DNA from: Sindora glabra
Taxonomy: Eukaryota; Streptophyta; Magnoliopsida; Fabales; Fabaceae
Assembly (NCBI GenBank): GCA_020226215.1
Contig: CM035233.1
Coordinates: 18,185,701-18,249,700, forward strand
Direction of reading: 5' to 3'
DNA length: 64,000 bases
Positions 1 through 13,820 of this stretch are shown in pieces. A program made the translations under genes and the position numbers. Under the pieces are notes generated by a model that had not been told where the DNA came from, made no database searches, and worked only from the letters and a program-made list of their open reading frames with translations. Each line of letters opens with the position of its first letter. Positions within the stretch are counted from its first letter, which is position 1.

Positions 1-2100
1 ATAGCTTCCTTTGGATCCTTTTCACTAGTGACCACCTAGGCAATGATCGATGTAAAACCTATTTTTGAAATTTCAAAAACTAAGGCTATCTCAAGCAAAT
101 TTGGAATCATACTATCATAACTAATAATACAAACATATTTTCATAATATTTACACTTAAACATACGTATTATTTTGTACAGTAATATCTTATAAAGCCCA
201 AGTGTATTTCCCAGTTTTTATAAATTGAGGCTATCTTAGGAAAATTTGAAATCATACTATCATAACTAATAATACAAACATATTTTCATAATATTTACAC
301 TTAAACATATGTATTATTTTGTGCAGTGATATCCTATAAGGCTTAAGTGTATTTACACATAGATTACAAAATAACTATGGCTACCTTAACAAGTTGTACA
401 CCAGAGAATTTTAATTTTAAGCTCCAAGTATAGGTGAAACTTCTATAAGAGCATTTGTAAAGGAAAAAAATAACTAAAATATAAGTCATTGATTCAATAA
501 GTAAATAATCTATTTAATATGCATAATCCTTTCCATATATACCTTTAATTAATTATTCCAATTCCCATTCCTAACCATGTTCTATTATGTTCCAATACAT
601 ATACTCCATAACAATACTAAAGAACAATAGATCAAGAATATAATTAAACCAACTTATGACTCCCTATATTTTGACCCATTCACAAACTTAGCCTTGAACC
701 TCTAAGCACCTTAGCTATTCATAAACAAATTTCCTATTTTAATATTATTTATTCCTCCAATTTGCATTAACATTCCATAACATATCTCCATTAGGATTTC
801 CATAATCAATCATAAAAACATAATTATAAAAATATATCAATCATAATCACATTTCCCTTAAGAATCCTATTATCATAATTATACATAATAGTATTCACAG
901 ACTCAACATACATATACAAAAATTATATAAGCATGCATTACCTTAAACTACCATAAATAATTAAAACTTGGTATATAAGGGCTACACTTGAGTATATACT
1001 TATGTAAAAAGGTCGAAAATGAATTCTAACCCTCATACTTGAATATGTACTTGTGTATAAGCCTCTAGAGAGTAATACTGGAGCTATACTAGAGTATGTA
1101 CTCAAATATGACCATCTAGAAAACTTATACTTAAGTATAGATATCTAGAAAGCAATTTCGGACTATAAACAATTACATATTTAAGTACCAATTGCAGAAT
1201 AACAAAAATTCTATGAAAATACTATTCATTTATTCATTTCCCCCTCCCCATTTTAATACATATACATTAATATAGCTAAAATTCAACATAAATTCATTAT
1301 CTACACTCATTCTTACACTATTAATATTAATAATTCTTACCATAACACATTATTTCATCATAATACCCCTAATTTTTCAATACAATAACATAAACTTTCA
1401 AATAAACAAAATCATGCAAAAATCATTTGGTTTAAGTAGATTATCTATTTATTATGATATAGAAGAGATGAGGAGAATCTAGATAAGTAGATGGGTTGCC
1501 CTAATAACATCAATTTAGGCTAAAAATTAGAAAAACCCACTTGAATTTCTAAAACTCTTCTTCAAACAAAACCTAAAAAAGTTTTTAGCCTAAGGCCATA
1601 AACTAAAAAAAGATTATTTTACTTAGAGATTAGTTGATGGTGCTTTCTTAGAGTATTTTAATTGAATTCCTTGCTTAAGTTTGTGAAAAAGATAAAGATA
1701 GAATGGAAAAAGAAGGAAAGAACAATTGGTTGTTTGGGAAAAAATGGTGGTGCTAAGTGTATTTAGGGATTATAAGGGAATTTAGATATTTTATGGGGAT
1801 TTTGAGTATTTTGAATATTTTTAAGGATAAAATGGGAAAATGGCCCTTAAATTTCCTCTATACATCTTACTAAATTATAATTTCATATAATCTTATATTT
1901 AATTAAATCCTTCTTATTTTTACCAAAGATCTCTATTTTTCTCAACTTAATTCTTATCTTAAATACATCCATAATATTTAGATAAATTTTCATTTAAATG
2001 CAAGTATAAATAAAAGAAAATAAATTAATCCTAATTCTCCAAAATAAAATATTTTGAAGGAAAATAGGTTTGAGAGAGGTAGAAGGCATAAGTGTAGTAA
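1..2100 (-). mobile_element. Partial gypsy-type LTR, family A, cut by window edge
   Basis: No coding potential. The segment shares its order of landmarks with the bodiless LTR at 32740-34921: a cluster of TACTTAAGTA-like phrases (960-1200), then a TAAGTAGATTATCTA block (about 1434-1453), then a right end reading AAGTGTAGTAA near 2100, comparable to GGGTGTAATA at the end of the other copy. The start lies outside the window. This copy is longer than its relative because of an internal 145-bp duplication. Strand is inferred from the usual TGTTACACC-like LTR start. The LTR identity is inference from homology inside the window. Confidence 0.6.
83..372. repeat. 145-bp tandem duplication inside the LTR
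   Basis: The block starting AGGCTATCT at 83 recurs at 228 with the same order of words (ACTATCATAACTAATAATAC at 111 and 256; AAGTGTATTT at 200 and 345), an offset of exactly 145 bp with few differences. A third start (ATGGCTACCTTAA, about 374) may be a decayed further unit. It is a recent local duplication within the LTR. Confidence 0.85.
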
Positions 2101-3103
2101 TGGAATCCTAAAATGTTTATTAGGGAAGAATGAGGAATAAGCATTCTAGACTAAGGCTTCATGAACAAGGAAAAAAATGGCACTTTCTATGTACTTCATA
2201 GTTTAGAGGTCCCTTTCTATTTAGCTTCATTTCATTATTAGCTCTTTTTTTAAGGGGGGAGGGAGTGAATTTAAGATATAGGGGTATTTATGATAAGGGA
2301 ATATTAATAAGTACAAATAGTGGCACTAATGATCTAGTATGAAAAATTATGTTGGTCAATGACATAAGGATAAAAGGTGTCATGTAGGATGAGATAGTGG
2401 GAATTTTGGGTGTAGTAACAGTGATGCCACTACTTAGTAGTTAAAGAGTTGCAAGGCTTGATATGATCAAAATTTTTTTTATGTTTCTAGGCATAAGTAG
2501 TTTAAAGAGCATAAAGATCCCTTTATTTACCATTAGTTTGGAGGACTTGCAATAAGGAGGGTTAAGCATAACATACTTGTATCTCTTATAAACCATGGCA
2601 ACACTCTTATTCTAATCCTACCAAGCCATGTTCTTTGACAATTCCTAAGATTTAGGAAAAAGGCTTCTCTATCCTTATGGACAAATAACCCTTACACTTG
2701 GGTTAAATGGTTACTAGCTAGCTTTTGCTTTCATAGGACTCTATTCATTCAAACTTTGCAATCATAATGTTATTGGGGTATACAACAGTTTGTGTTTCAT
2801 GGACCTCCCTTTGACTAGAATATAGATCAAGGAGAATGAAAAAAAATTATGGACCCTTTATCAAGCCAAATAATATCAAGGTCAATAATCCATGGACCTC
2901 TATACATAACTAGTTTTGTTAGTCTTATTTAGAAACTAGAATATAGACTGAAGAGAAGGATAAGGTTTCTTGGATGCTTTCCTAAGCCAAATGATTTCAA
3001 AGTCAATGATACATGAACCTCTACACAATTAATGTTTGTTAGGCCTCTCTAAAGACTAGATTTTCTTTGAAAGCTTGTACCCTTTTTAGCGACCCAATAA
3101 AGT
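2101..3103. other. Gene-free spacer between two LTRs
   Basis: I see no open frame of interest. The right third (2797-3065) is a tandem repeat, listed separately. The rest is low-GC sequence with no recognised element ends. Confidence 0.5.
2797..3065. repeat. About 120-bp tandem repeat, 2.2 copies
   Basis: The words CATGGACCTC, ACTAGAATATAGA, AAGCCAAAT and AAGTCAATGAT recur in order. The CTAGA word falls at 2815, 2936 and 3056, so the period is 120-121 bp. Copies are clearly diverged, so the array is old. No coding frame spans it. Confidence 0.75.
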
Positions 3104-5813
3104 TGTCACGACTCAGTTTTAAGCATTGTGACCGGTGTAAAGATATCTAACTAGTATCTAGCCAGTTAGACATCTTTATAAGTCTGTAAGAAACTACATC
3201 TGACTATTTTATAATAAAAGAGAAATATATGATAGCATCAAATAATATAAGTAAAGTAAATTACATTGCACATGCAATAAAAAAGTTAATACATGATATT
3301 AATATATAGTAATATAACAAAATTATCTAGCAATATACATAGATTTTAATTATATAGAGGGTAACTCGATGTAGTAAACTTTTGTTATACTATGCCCTAT
3401 GGATATTAGAAAGTTCTATGCAGTGTATCAGTCTTCTGCTGGAGCTCCTGGTTCCTTATTTGTAAAATAAAACAACACTGAAGAAAAATGAGTATATAAA
3501 ATACTCAGTGAGTAGCTACTCAATCTTTATCCCTATGATTTTCCTTGATCAATTCTCTTTAATAAAAATTTAGAAAAACTAGATAAATTCCATATATTAA
3601 GCTTTATTTACATTTAATATCTACCATTTATCATATACATTATGTATTAATATTACATCAATAGAAATGGCTAGTATAGTATACAGGTTTTCTCCTTATT
3701 TCTTTGGACCAACCTTATCCTACTCGCCTCCAACCTTTTCCCTCCACTTCTTGCCACCCCTCTCCTTCCTTTAGAAGGATGCAACAAGCCATTAGGCTAA
3801 ATTATTCCTTCCACATATCACATTTATAGTATCATATGAGCCATGAAAAACTTTTCATGCTAATTAAGGCGAAGTCATGCCAATCCAATAGAATAAAGGT
3901 ATAATCAATACCAACTAGCCATTAGCATCCTAATTCATTTTCGTTGATCAATGTAACAAGTATAGATTTGACATTTAACATTAAAGAGTGTAAATCATGG
4001 CATTTTCTTATAATATATCACAATTTCAATACATTTAACATTCTACTACTCAATTTAGTCTATCACTATATTCTATGCCCTTAAGGAACATTCAAATAAT
4101 TACAATCATTCAACACATTGTTCCAATCATATCATAATATCATCACAATGTATTTTCAAGCATCAAATACTTAGTGTATTTCACAAAAATCCATTCAACA
4201 ATACTATTCATGTTTAGATTCCAGAACAAGGCAGTAGAGGATATGTTATAATAAGATACATTTTATGACTTCTAAAACACCTCCAAAATTTCTAAAATAA
4301 TTATATAGTGTTATCAATATGTTAATTGACAAAACTAAGTCCTTAGGTTTCACAATTAATGAAGAGAATCTATCCAAAAAATTCGTGCCTCATGCCTTTC
4401 TAAAACAATTTCAATCTCTAGTAGTACTAGAGTTCTGATATTGTATGAATTTATTCACCAGGAAAATGAACTTCAAATGTCTCGAAAATTTACTATGTTT
4501 TAAAAAAGATATGGAAAGGTATCTATAAATTTTTGTAAGATTTTTAATCATCATTTAATACCAAAATTAATTCAATAACAGAAGTGAAATTATTCACGTC
4601 TTGTTTCTGGGTGAATTGCACCTTTGTGCAGAAATATCCCTTGTTTAGATTTCTAAAAATTTCCAATAAATTCTATGTGTATTCAAACATCATAAGAGAC
4701 TAGGAAATCATTGGTTTTGAATTTTTAAGATTTCCTAGCATGTCCCTAAAATTCATGGTTTAGTTCTGGATTTTCAAGAATTCCAGAAGCAAAATCAGCA
4801 AAACAATTTCTAAGCTCTTTTTATTCCATCTACACTCAAGGCTTAACAAATGGTAATCTAATCATTCATTCATGCTAATATTGTTCTGATATATTCAAAT
4901 ACAACTTAAGAGCACTAGTTTTCAGCACCATGTCTTCATTGTATGGCCACACACCTAGCTTCATGAAACCAAAATTCTAGAAAGCAATATTGGCAAATTT
5001 ATAATTAAAATTCAATGAGAAATCAAGTGAGTTGCTACTCACCTCTAAACTTGTATATTTCAAAGCTTCAAATTTCCTCCTAAGAGAGAAAGTTTCTGAT
5101 TTGAAGAGAAAAGGATGATATCTCCAAGTTTTAGATGATTTCTCCTAGCAATTCAAGTAAGCAAGCAAGTAGCAAGAACTTGAAAATTTGTGGTTGATTG
5201 GTTTTATTTCTGTAATTGGTTATGTTAAAAGCTTAAAGAAATCTCCTATGGCAGATGCAATTTCGTGCAAATGAGGAGGGAGAAGAGCTGAATGGAATTT
5301 TCTCAAGGTTTCTAGGATTTTCTACAACTTTTTAGAAAATCGGTCTTTTTTGCAATTTAGCCCATAATCCATTAAATTTTTGTATACTTTTCTTGCTGTT
5401 TTGTAGCAACTAAGGACAAAATTTTTTGGGCTCCCCTCATCCCAAAATTTTTCTGAATTAATAGAAAAAGAATAGGCCAAAATTCAAGTTTTTGAAAAAT
5501 TACATTTTGACCCCAAATCTTTTCAAAATTTTACTTTTACCTAAAATTTCTTGGTCGAATTTCAATTTAATCCTTGGATTCAATTTGGGCTTATTAGAAA
5601 CACATTCAAGCCTCAGTAAATGATTTTTAATTAGTTCAAAAAGAATTTTAAGAAATCAAATTAAATTATTACAATTTTAACTTAATTTATCGAATTTCGG
5701 CTCACCCGGGCCCTATCAAAATTTCTCTGAGCAGAGCACGTTTAATTAAGAAGGGTTAATTTACTTTGATACTTTAAGAGTAGTTCTTGGAAAAGTCTTC
5801 TAGGAATATTACA
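3104..5813 (-). mobile_element. Solo LTR of a gypsy-type retrotransposon, 2.7 kb
   Basis: The segment begins TGTCACGACTCAG and ends GGAATATTACA, so it starts TG and ends CA; read from the other strand it starts TGTAATATTCC, a form common in plant Ty3/gypsy LTRs. The five bases before it (AAAGT, 3099-3103) and after it (AAATT, 5814-5818) match at four of five positions, as expected of a mutated target duplication. There is no primer-binding site, gag or pol on either side, so it is a solo LTR. It contains the stretch AAATCATTCATTCATGC and a CCCGGGCCC site near 5706. Family assignment is by terminal sequence only. Confidence 0.7.
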
Positions 5814-7205
5814 AAATTTTTTGAGATTTTCTATTATTTTTTTCTGACGAATGGTTCCACAGTTAAGCCTTGCAATATCAATATACACTTACTTCTCTTG
5901 CTTTTGCAAAATAAGGGATATGAATATATATTTCTAAAAATAAAGATGCAAGTATAATTAGGTCAAATTTTAGAAGAAGGCGAGTGTAATTTATCCAATA
6001 TTTAGTAGTTGTTATTTTTTTTATTTTGTCTTCTGCATTCTCCTTTACTTCATCTCCATTATTTATTAGTTGTCGATCATTTAAGTTATTTAACTTATGA
6101 CATTTTCATGTTAGTATTTAATTTGATTTGATTCAATCGGTGGTTTTTTTTAACATTGTATGTTATAAAGAATTTCCTAAAACTTTTTATACTTAGTGAT
6201 TGTTCTTCTAATTAAGCTTGGGGAAATAATAATCTCTAGGAATTTTTGGAAAAGCAAGTTAGCTATTTGAAATATTAAAATTATCTATTATTGATTTCAT
6301 TATTTTTTATTTTAATGGTTTTTTATTTATATCCATTGCTTAAGAAATAAAAATGAACTTATTTTTCCTAATTTTATTCCCATTAAATTGTTGAACTCTT
6401 AAGTATTTTATACATTCATTGACTTTTAATAAAAAAATAAATTAATAATATATATATATATATATTAAATTGAGGATATTCATTAATCTCATCAATCCTT
6501 GTATATTATTATTATTGGTAGGCTTGTATATTATTTTAAACTACATATAGAAAGAAATGGAGAAATTAAATAATTAGGAACCAAATAATGGTTGGTGAGG
6601 CTTAAATCCCATTTTTGGATCTTTCATAGGTAATTGGTCTTTAAGGGCCGTTTACTAGAATTATAAAGTAATTCAACTTTTAAGTTATTATCATGGGCCT
6701 TTCTATTTTTTTACTAGAATAATTTGGTTTTGTAAATTTGAAATATTTTTTAAGGTAGGAATGACATTGCATTAAAGTAAAAAAAGTTAAGGATACAAAA
6801 ATTTAGAATTAAATTTATATTTTAAAAAAAGATAAAATATTCTTAATTAGTAAATATTACTTGAATTAAACCCTCTTGTCTAAATTTTGAGTACTCTCAT
6901 TTTAAATAATTTAATATCAAACATTTTGACTTAAATTGCTTTAATTATTCTCATTATTTCTTTTATCATTTGCATTTTGTTACAGTAGGTATACAAATTT
7001 ATGAAAAAAAATGATTAAGTTTTGAGGTATCCAATAAAGTATTACTTCTCATTCTTCTCTCAAATGGATGTTAAATTTTGTTTGTTTTGTTGAAAAATAT
7101 ATTTCATAAGAAAATATTATTTATATGTATATTAGTAAATGAGTAATATATTACTTATATTTGTTATGGAATAAATGATGCTTAGAATCATGGGAGTAGA
7201 AGTAA
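5814..7205. other. AT-rich spacer, no gene seen
   Basis: Long runs of A and T, a short (TA)n at 6448-6465 and no frame with recognisable protein content. Nothing supports an element or RNA gene here. It forms the left flank of the copia element. Confidence 0.5.
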
Positions 7206-7474
7206 TGTAGTATAAACTAGATTTTTGTGTAACTACTAGTTAGGTAGTTAGTTAGAGGAATATTCTTTCTATCATTGCAAATTAGTCACAACATATTACA
7301 ATATAAAAAAGGAACTTTGGTGGTTGTATGAGTTGAATATGAGAGAAATAAAGTTCCTTTTCTGTACTCTTTATTCTAATTCTCTATTCTTCTTTATTTT
7401 GCTCTTCTTTTATCAATAAGAATGTCATAAAGTATAAATGGTTCTTGCTTTATTTTGTGCTAGCTATTCAAACA
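7206..7474 (+). mobile_element. 5' LTR of a degenerate Ty1/copia element
   Basis: It starts TGTAGTATAAACTAG and ends TTCAAACA. It aligns along its whole length with 13821-14072 (shared words include TTAGTCACA, ATATTACAATAT, GAGAAATAAAGTTCCTT and GGTTCTTGCTT). AATAAAGTTCC is a probable polyadenylation region. Directly after it, TTGCTATCAAAAGCTAAG resembles the plant initiator-Met tRNA primer-binding context TGGTATCAGAGC. The two LTRs differ at many positions, so the insertion is old. Confidence 0.85.
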
Positions 7475-7494
7475 AAATTGCTATCAAAAGCTAA
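7475..7494 (+). other. Degenerate primer-binding site
   Basis: The bases just inside the 5' LTR read AAATTGCTATCAAAAGC. This is close to the TGGTATCAGAGC complement of initiator Met-tRNA used by plant copia elements, with two or three substitutions. Its position is exactly where a PBS belongs. Confidence 0.6.
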
Positions 7495-8380
7495 GTTTGA
7501 AGAATGGCCAATGTAGAAGGATCTTTTCACACCATGTTTCCTATTCTAGATGGAAAGAACTATGATAAGTGGTGCATACAAAAAAAATGATGTTTGGCTA
7601 TCAAAAAGTCTTAAAAGTTGTAACTAAAAAGGTTGTAGAACTAGAATCTAATCTTACTAAAGTGTAGAAACAAGTTTATACGAAGAACAAGAAAAAGGAT
7701 TGTGAGACATTGTTTTTCCTCCATTAAAGTGTTAATAATAGGGTCTTTGAGAAGAAATCAAAGGCTACTTTTTCCAAAGAGGCTTGGGATATGCTTGAGA
7801 AATGCTATAAATGAGCTAAAAAATCAAGAAAGTTAGATTGCAAGCACTAAAAAGATATTGAGCTTCTTCAAATGGAAGGTAATGAGAGTATCAATGATTA
7901 TTTCACTAAGATACTTACTTTGACTAATTAATTAAAAGTCAATAGTCATAAAATTGAAGTTTTTACAACTATTAAGAAAAATTTAAGAACATTGCCTCTA
8001 AGATTTGATTACATAGTAGTTATAATTGAAGAATCTAAAAATCTAAGTGGAATGACACTTGATGATTTTCAAGCCACCTTAAAAGCACATGAATAGAGAC
8101 TAAATGAAAGAGTCTTTAATATAGTACAAGAATAGGCACTTTAAGTATTGACTATAGCAAAGTCAAAATTAAGTAATAAAGCAGTAATAGAGAAAGATAA
8201 AGAAAAGAAAAGTTAGGGCATGGCAGAGGAAGAAGCTCAAGTTTTAGGGTAAAAAGATTAAGATTGAAAAAAACATAGGTATAATCAAGAGAATAATATT
8301 GGTTTAAGATAGTTGTAGAAAGGGTTAAATAGAAGAAAAGTGCAAGGAAGGAAGTTTGATAAATAACACATTCAATGCTA

Positions 8381-10576
8381 TGATTTTACACCTTTTAGAA
8401 ATTAGTATATATTTATTTTCATTTTCACTTTAAGTTATATGTATATGAATAATTAATTGCTATAGTTTTGTTTCCAAAGAGAATTTTAACTTGGATAATA
8501 AGGTTTTATGATAAAAATAGAAGGAATTATGTTAATTTGAGATTAAGTGAAGTTAAAATATAATAAATGTATATGAAAAGGATTTATGAGCTATTTTTCA
8601 TTTTACCCTTAAGTTTTCTTAAAATTATCAAAATGCCCCTAGCCTTTATAACTACAACCAAAGCTATTTTAACTTTATTTATTTTCCTCTTCTACCAACC
8701 TCCTTCTCCTCCTTTTCACTAATTTTTTTTATCAAAGTTTAACCAAATCAAGATAAATTCTTCATCAAATCATTAAATCTCAATTGAAGTGAGGTAAGCC
8801 ATCCATAATAAATTTATGGATAGTTATTAGTTAAGTTTTCCTTTGAAAAAAGAAACTAGGGATTTAAGCCAATTAATCTAAAAATTCTTAATTTCGTGTT
8901 AAATAGGGTAACCTATGATCATCTCAACCTTCCTTTATTTTCTTCATAATTATGTAAGTAAATAATTTACTTAAACTAACTTGTTTTGTATATTTTGTTG
9001 AATACTAAAGTTAAAATGGTGAATATTAAGAATCTTGATGGTTAAGTGTGTAAATCATGGTTATGGTGAAGCTTTTTATTATATTATGGTTAAGATCTAA
9101 GTATTAAGGATGATATTATGTTAAGAATTGGTTATAATGTTATGTATAAGTTTGAATTAGTGACAATGGACCAAATGACCAATCAATTCATAGAATGCCA
9201 CAATTCTAGAGTTGATAATTTAGTATGTACTCAAGTATGGCCTATAAAGGTGCTTTAAGATGACTATAATCAAGTATATACTCAAGTGTTACAAAAATGG
9301 TGCTTTCTAAATGCCTATACTCAAGGATGACATCTAGAATTGCATATAAGCGAGTATATACTCAATTATGAAGGCCAACATTAGCCTTTGGACCTCTATA
9401 AGTGAGTATATACTTGAGTATAACACTATATTACTCAGTTTTATTTGTTTTATGAAATTCTAAAGTATCACAATCACATATGGATATGATATTGATATCA
9501 TGAGTTTATAAATGTTATGGTAATTGTATAAAGAAGTCATGTTTTGTATTAAAGTTATGAATATTATGGCAATTACATGTAAATGTGATATGATACTCAA
9601 AGATAGATAGTATATTTATGTTGTAATGTTTACAAATGTTATGATAAAAGAATCTAATGATGAAATCCCTAAGTGGGATGAGTTTATGCTATGAATGTGA
9701 AATAAGGGTGATGAAATGATACCAAAAAGGACAAAACATATCCTAAAAGGATAAAATAGAATTTGTGAAGGGATAAGGTTAATTGAAAGGTATAAGAAAT
9801 ATTGTTTATTAATTTCTATTATGTAAATTGTATATATATATTAACTACAAGCTTCCATGTGCAAATGGAAAAGGGTTTTATAATACCTTTACATATATAT
9901 ATATTGAAAAGAAGATTGTTTACTTAATGTTGGGGACATTGTTATTATTATGATATACATGAAATTACTGATAAATGGTTAAAATTAACCAATGAGGTTA
10001 TTTGTATAGATACAATAGTTTAAAACTTAAACAATTCCTATGAATATAACATATAGGATAAATAAGGCAATGACGATTAAAACTTACACTCGTATAGTGT
10101 ATTTAATTCTCAAGAATGTAATTAGTTTATAAATAATCTTTCCTTCTTCATTTTCCTTTATATGGATTATTTAATAGGAAAGCTATTAAAATTTTAGTTT
10201 AATTAATTTATATTATTTTATTTACAACAAAGTTTTCTATGAAAGCTTAATTTGTAATTGCTCTTGTTTCTTTTCATTTGATAGGAAACCTTCCACTTAG
10301 GTACTTAATTATTTCTTATTGGGAGGAAAGTGGGCTTGTTCAAATATACGGGTGCCTAGGTGAGTTATGAAACATTGAAATAAGTAATGGTATGTGTACT
10401 TAATCATAGAGGAATTGTATTCTTCCATATTTAATGTTAGAAATACATATTCTTATTAGGGCTTAGGAAATGATGAAGCATTCTTAATATAAATTCATTT
10501 TATTTAGTAAGACTAGTATGAGGCTACTAAAAGTAACTCTTTATGTCGATCACACACTCCAAGGTTAGGTTGTAAC
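8381..10576 (+). mobile_element. Solo LTR, family A, nested in copia gag
   Basis: About 2.2 kb of non-coding sequence sits exactly between the two halves of the copia zinc-knuckle motif. It begins TGATTTTACACC and ends GGTTAGGTTGTAAC. It is the inverted counterpart of 32740-34921: similar length, with the GTAAGTAAATAATTTACTT block 570 bp from its left end against 610 bp from the right end of the other copy, and the TACTCAAGTA phrase cluster at 9215-9425. Target duplications are eroded (GCTAT left, CTTAT right), so the edges are good to about 3 bp. It is younger than the copia element it interrupts. Confidence 0.75.
9215..9425. repeat. Cluster of TACTTGAGTA/GAGTATATACTC palindromic phrases
   Basis: Within 210 bp there are at least six variants of one phrase, among them ACTCAAGTAT, AAGTATATACTC, a perfect 12-base palindrome GAGTATATACTC at 9352-9363 and GAGTATATACTTGAGTAT near 9403. 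The same phrases occur at the homologous place of two other LTR copies (960-1200, 33830-34060). Function is unknown; the clusters are a family trait. Confidence 0.75.
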
Positions 10577-10582
10577 TTATAA

Positions 10583-13500
10583 GTGTGAGAAATAAGGTTA
10601 TTATGCAAGTGAGTGTTGATTTAAAAAGAATAAGCAAAAGAATAAAGAAGATGCAAGATTTATGTAAGAAGAAAAGGAAGATAATATGTTGCTAATGGTG
10701 ACTTCATAACTAAAAGAATAGAAAGTGACATCATAGCTCATTGACATAAATTGTTCTAATCATATAACAGGAAAAAAGGATTAGTTTGTGGACCTTGATA
10801 TGTCTATAAAGTCTAAGGTCAAGTTTGCTAGCAACAACACTATTTTGGTAGAAGGAAAAGGGAAGATCTTAATTCAATGGAAAAATGGTAGGCATGTTTA
10901 CATTTTTGAACTTTTATATGTAGCTATAATAAAGAATAACTTGTTAAGTCTTGGGCAATTGTTAGAGAAAGGTTACAAGTGAAGATGGAAAAAGGCTATC
11001 TCATTATTTTAAATTTGAAGGGAAAAATTATACTTAAGGCCTTATTATTAAAGAACAAAAGTTTCAAAGTTGAAATTTGGAATGCAACATGTTAATACCT
11101 TACAACAATATCAAGTAATGAAAATTACACTTGGTATTCAAAATTTGGTCATTTCAATTTTAGAAGTTTGAATCTGTTAAGTAAAAGCAAGATGGTATCA
11201 AGTTTGCCTTCCATAAACCATCTAAAAAGGTTTTGCGAAGCATGCATTCTAGCAAAACATCATAAAAGATCATTCCAATAAGAAATTGTGAAAAGAACAT
11301 TAAATTTTTTAGAAGTTGTCTATTTAGATGGATATGAACCTTTTAGTGTTCAAAGAATTAGTAAGAATAGTTACTTTATTACCTTTGTTGATCATTTTAG
11401 TAGGAAGATATGGATTTAACTACTAAAACAAAAATCTAAGGCCTTAGAGGCATTTAGAAACTTGAAGTTGATGGCTAAAAGAAAAAATGGTAGAGAGGTT
11501 AAAAATTTATGCATTGATGAAGGTAGAGAGTATAACTTATATGAATTCAATGAGTTTTGTAGATTAGAAGGAATTGTTCATGATGCAATTACTCCTTGCA
11601 CTTTATAACATAATCGAGTGGTAAAAACAAGAAATAGAACAATAATGATTATGGCTAGAAGTATGCTTAAAACTAAACTTATGCTAAATAATTTTTAAGG
11701 TGAATTTGTGACTTGTGCAATGCATATCTTTAAACTTTATCCAACTAGAATGCTAGATACAAAACTCTAAAAAAAGTGTGGACTAGTAGGAATCCTAAGG
11801 TAGATTGCCTTAAAGTTTTTGGATAATTGTGTCATGTTAATGCCTCATAAGAAAGATAGGGAAAGTTGGATGATAGAAATGAAAAGGTTATCATGGTCGG
11901 AGATCTTCCAATTAGAGGCTATAGATTGTTAGACCTAACCACCAATGAGTTGATCATCAACAAAGATGTCCTATTTGATGAATCTTGGAATTAACTAGAT
12001 GATATGAAGTTGAATGAAAAGCTAAATTCTATCACATTTGAATTATCCAATGAAAGTATTAAAGAAAAAAACATATGCAACAAATGATGACATATTAAAT
12101 GAAGAACAATAAGTTTACCCATTCAAGTTAAAAATAGACCTTAGAGCTACATAGTGCAACCATCTAAGTTGAGAGATTTTAAAATCTTTCCTAATAATGC
12201 AGTGATAGAAGATGGAGACCTAGTACATTTGGCACTCTTTGCAGACTATGAGCAAATATTGTTTGAAAAAGCTATTAACACTAAAATTTTGATTGAAGCT
12301 ATGAAGAAGAAGCTAAATGTCATAAAAATAAATAAGACTTAAAAACTAATTGAACTACCTCAAAATAAAAGGTTTATTGATGTTAAGTGGGTTTATAAGA
12401 ATAAAATCAAGCTAAATGGCGAAATTGAAAAGCACAAGACTAGGCATGTAGCTAAAGGATTTCTTTAAAAGCTTAGCTTGGATTATCAAGAGGTTTTTTC
12501 ACTAGTAGCCAAACTTGAGTCAATGAAATTAGTGGTAGTAGTTACAACACATAAATCCTAGAATGTGTACTAATTTGATGTAAAATCATTCTTTTTGAAT
12601 AGACCCCTAAAAATAGAAGTCTATATGACATAATTTCCTAGCTTTGAAGTTAAAAAGGTAGAAACATAAACTATATAATTTGAAGAAAGCCTCTCATGGC
12701 CTTAAACAAGCACCAAAATCTTAGAAGAAAAGGATTAACTCATTTTTTGTTCAAAATGGTTTTAATGGATGCATCAATGAATAGAGTATGGATGTAAAGC
12801 TTACATATTAGAAATCTATTATGGTATTGTCTCTATGTTGATAACTTGTTGATAACTAGAGATAATGAAAACCAAATTCAATGTTTTAAAGATACTATGA
12901 AGTATGAATTTGAAATGGTAGACCTTGGTCTATTATCTTATTTTCTGGCATAGAGTTTAAATAAACTTTGATAGGAACTTTAATTCACTAGAGTAAGTAT
13001 GTTACAAATTTGCTTCAAAGATTCAAAATGTCGGGTTGCAATATTACTTAAACACCAATAGATATATATATACCAAACTATCAAAAGAAGCTGAAGCTAA
13101 TAACCTTCTTGATCTTACCATGTACAAGCAAATTATAAAGAGTCTAAGGTACCTATGTGCTACTATATTAAATTTTTCTCATGGAATTAGTCTTATTACT
13201 AGATTTATGGAAAGTCCCAAGCAATCTCATCTCCTAGTAGCTAAAAGGATTTTAAGATATGTCAAAAAAACTTATGATTAAAGGCAGCTATTCACTAATA
13301 ATAATAGGAGCAACAAGGGAGGCTTGGTTGGGTTCTCCAATAGTCATTGGTATGGAGATAATAATAATTAGAAAAAGTACTTCAAGCCATTTGTTCACAT
13401 TTGTGGGAACTACTTTTACTTAGTGCTCAAAAGAATAGCTAATGGTGGCTTTATCCTTATGTGAAGTAGAATATGTTGCAATAGTAAAGATAGTATGTTA

Positions 13501-13810
13501 AGCAATGTAGTTATTGAACTTGTTAGAACAAATGCATATGAATTTGAACAAACCTTTGAGCCTATTTATAAACAATGCCTTTACAATCAACTTTTCTTAA
13601 CATCTAGTGTGTCATGAAAGAAGCAAGCATATAGAAACAAGGTTTCATTGGGACCATATGAATAAAGCAAGAATTGAAGTGCTAAAACTCAAATATGAAG
13701 ATCAAGTTACTAACATCTTAATAAAATCTTTGAAGACTAGTGGTAGATTTAGAAGACTTAAGAGTTTGCTTAGCACAATTTTTGTAAAAAAAAAGAAAAA
13801 TCAAGATTAA
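10583..13810 (+). pseudogene. Copia pol: protease, integrase, RT and RNase H remnants
   Basis: Segments in order: the spacer and protease tail (DINCSNHITGKKD then FVDLDMS, KSKVKFASNNTILVEGKGK, 10740-10980), the integrase zinc region (GIQNLVI to CILAKHHKR), the integrase core with LDGYEPF and IDEGREY, then HNRVVKTRNRT where the catalytic Glu of the usual VAERRN is Lys. Next come the RT start (DVKWVYKNKIKLNGEIEKHKTR, about 12380) and YVDN at 12834-12845 in place of the catalytic YVDD. RNase H follows with the copia C-terminal block SKHIETRFHW (about 13625), ending at 13810. Frameshifts and stops run throughout. The order integrase before RT identifies Ty1/copia. It cannot transpose on its own. 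Confidence 0.9.
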
Positions 13811-13820
13811 AGGTGAGTAT

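Larger units (their letters stand above)
7504..10782 (+). pseudogene. Copia gag, broken and split by a nested LTR
   Basis: From the ATG at 7504 the frame gives a copia gag start (MANVEGSF, then FPILDGKNYDKW), an AKEAWDMLEK-like block, an ESINDYF block, a LRTLPLRFDYIV block and LDDFQATLKAHE, the usual order of plant copia gag (UBN2-type). The first half of a CCHC zinc knuckle (QCY) ends at 8381. The second half (KCEK, G, YASEC) resumes at about 10581, with a 2.2-kb LTR between. The knuckle histidine is replaced by Tyr. Many in-frame stops are at positions where Gln or Trp is expected. It packaged element RNA when intact and is non-functional now. The end is approximate because gag and pol form one polyprotein. 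Confidence 0.8.
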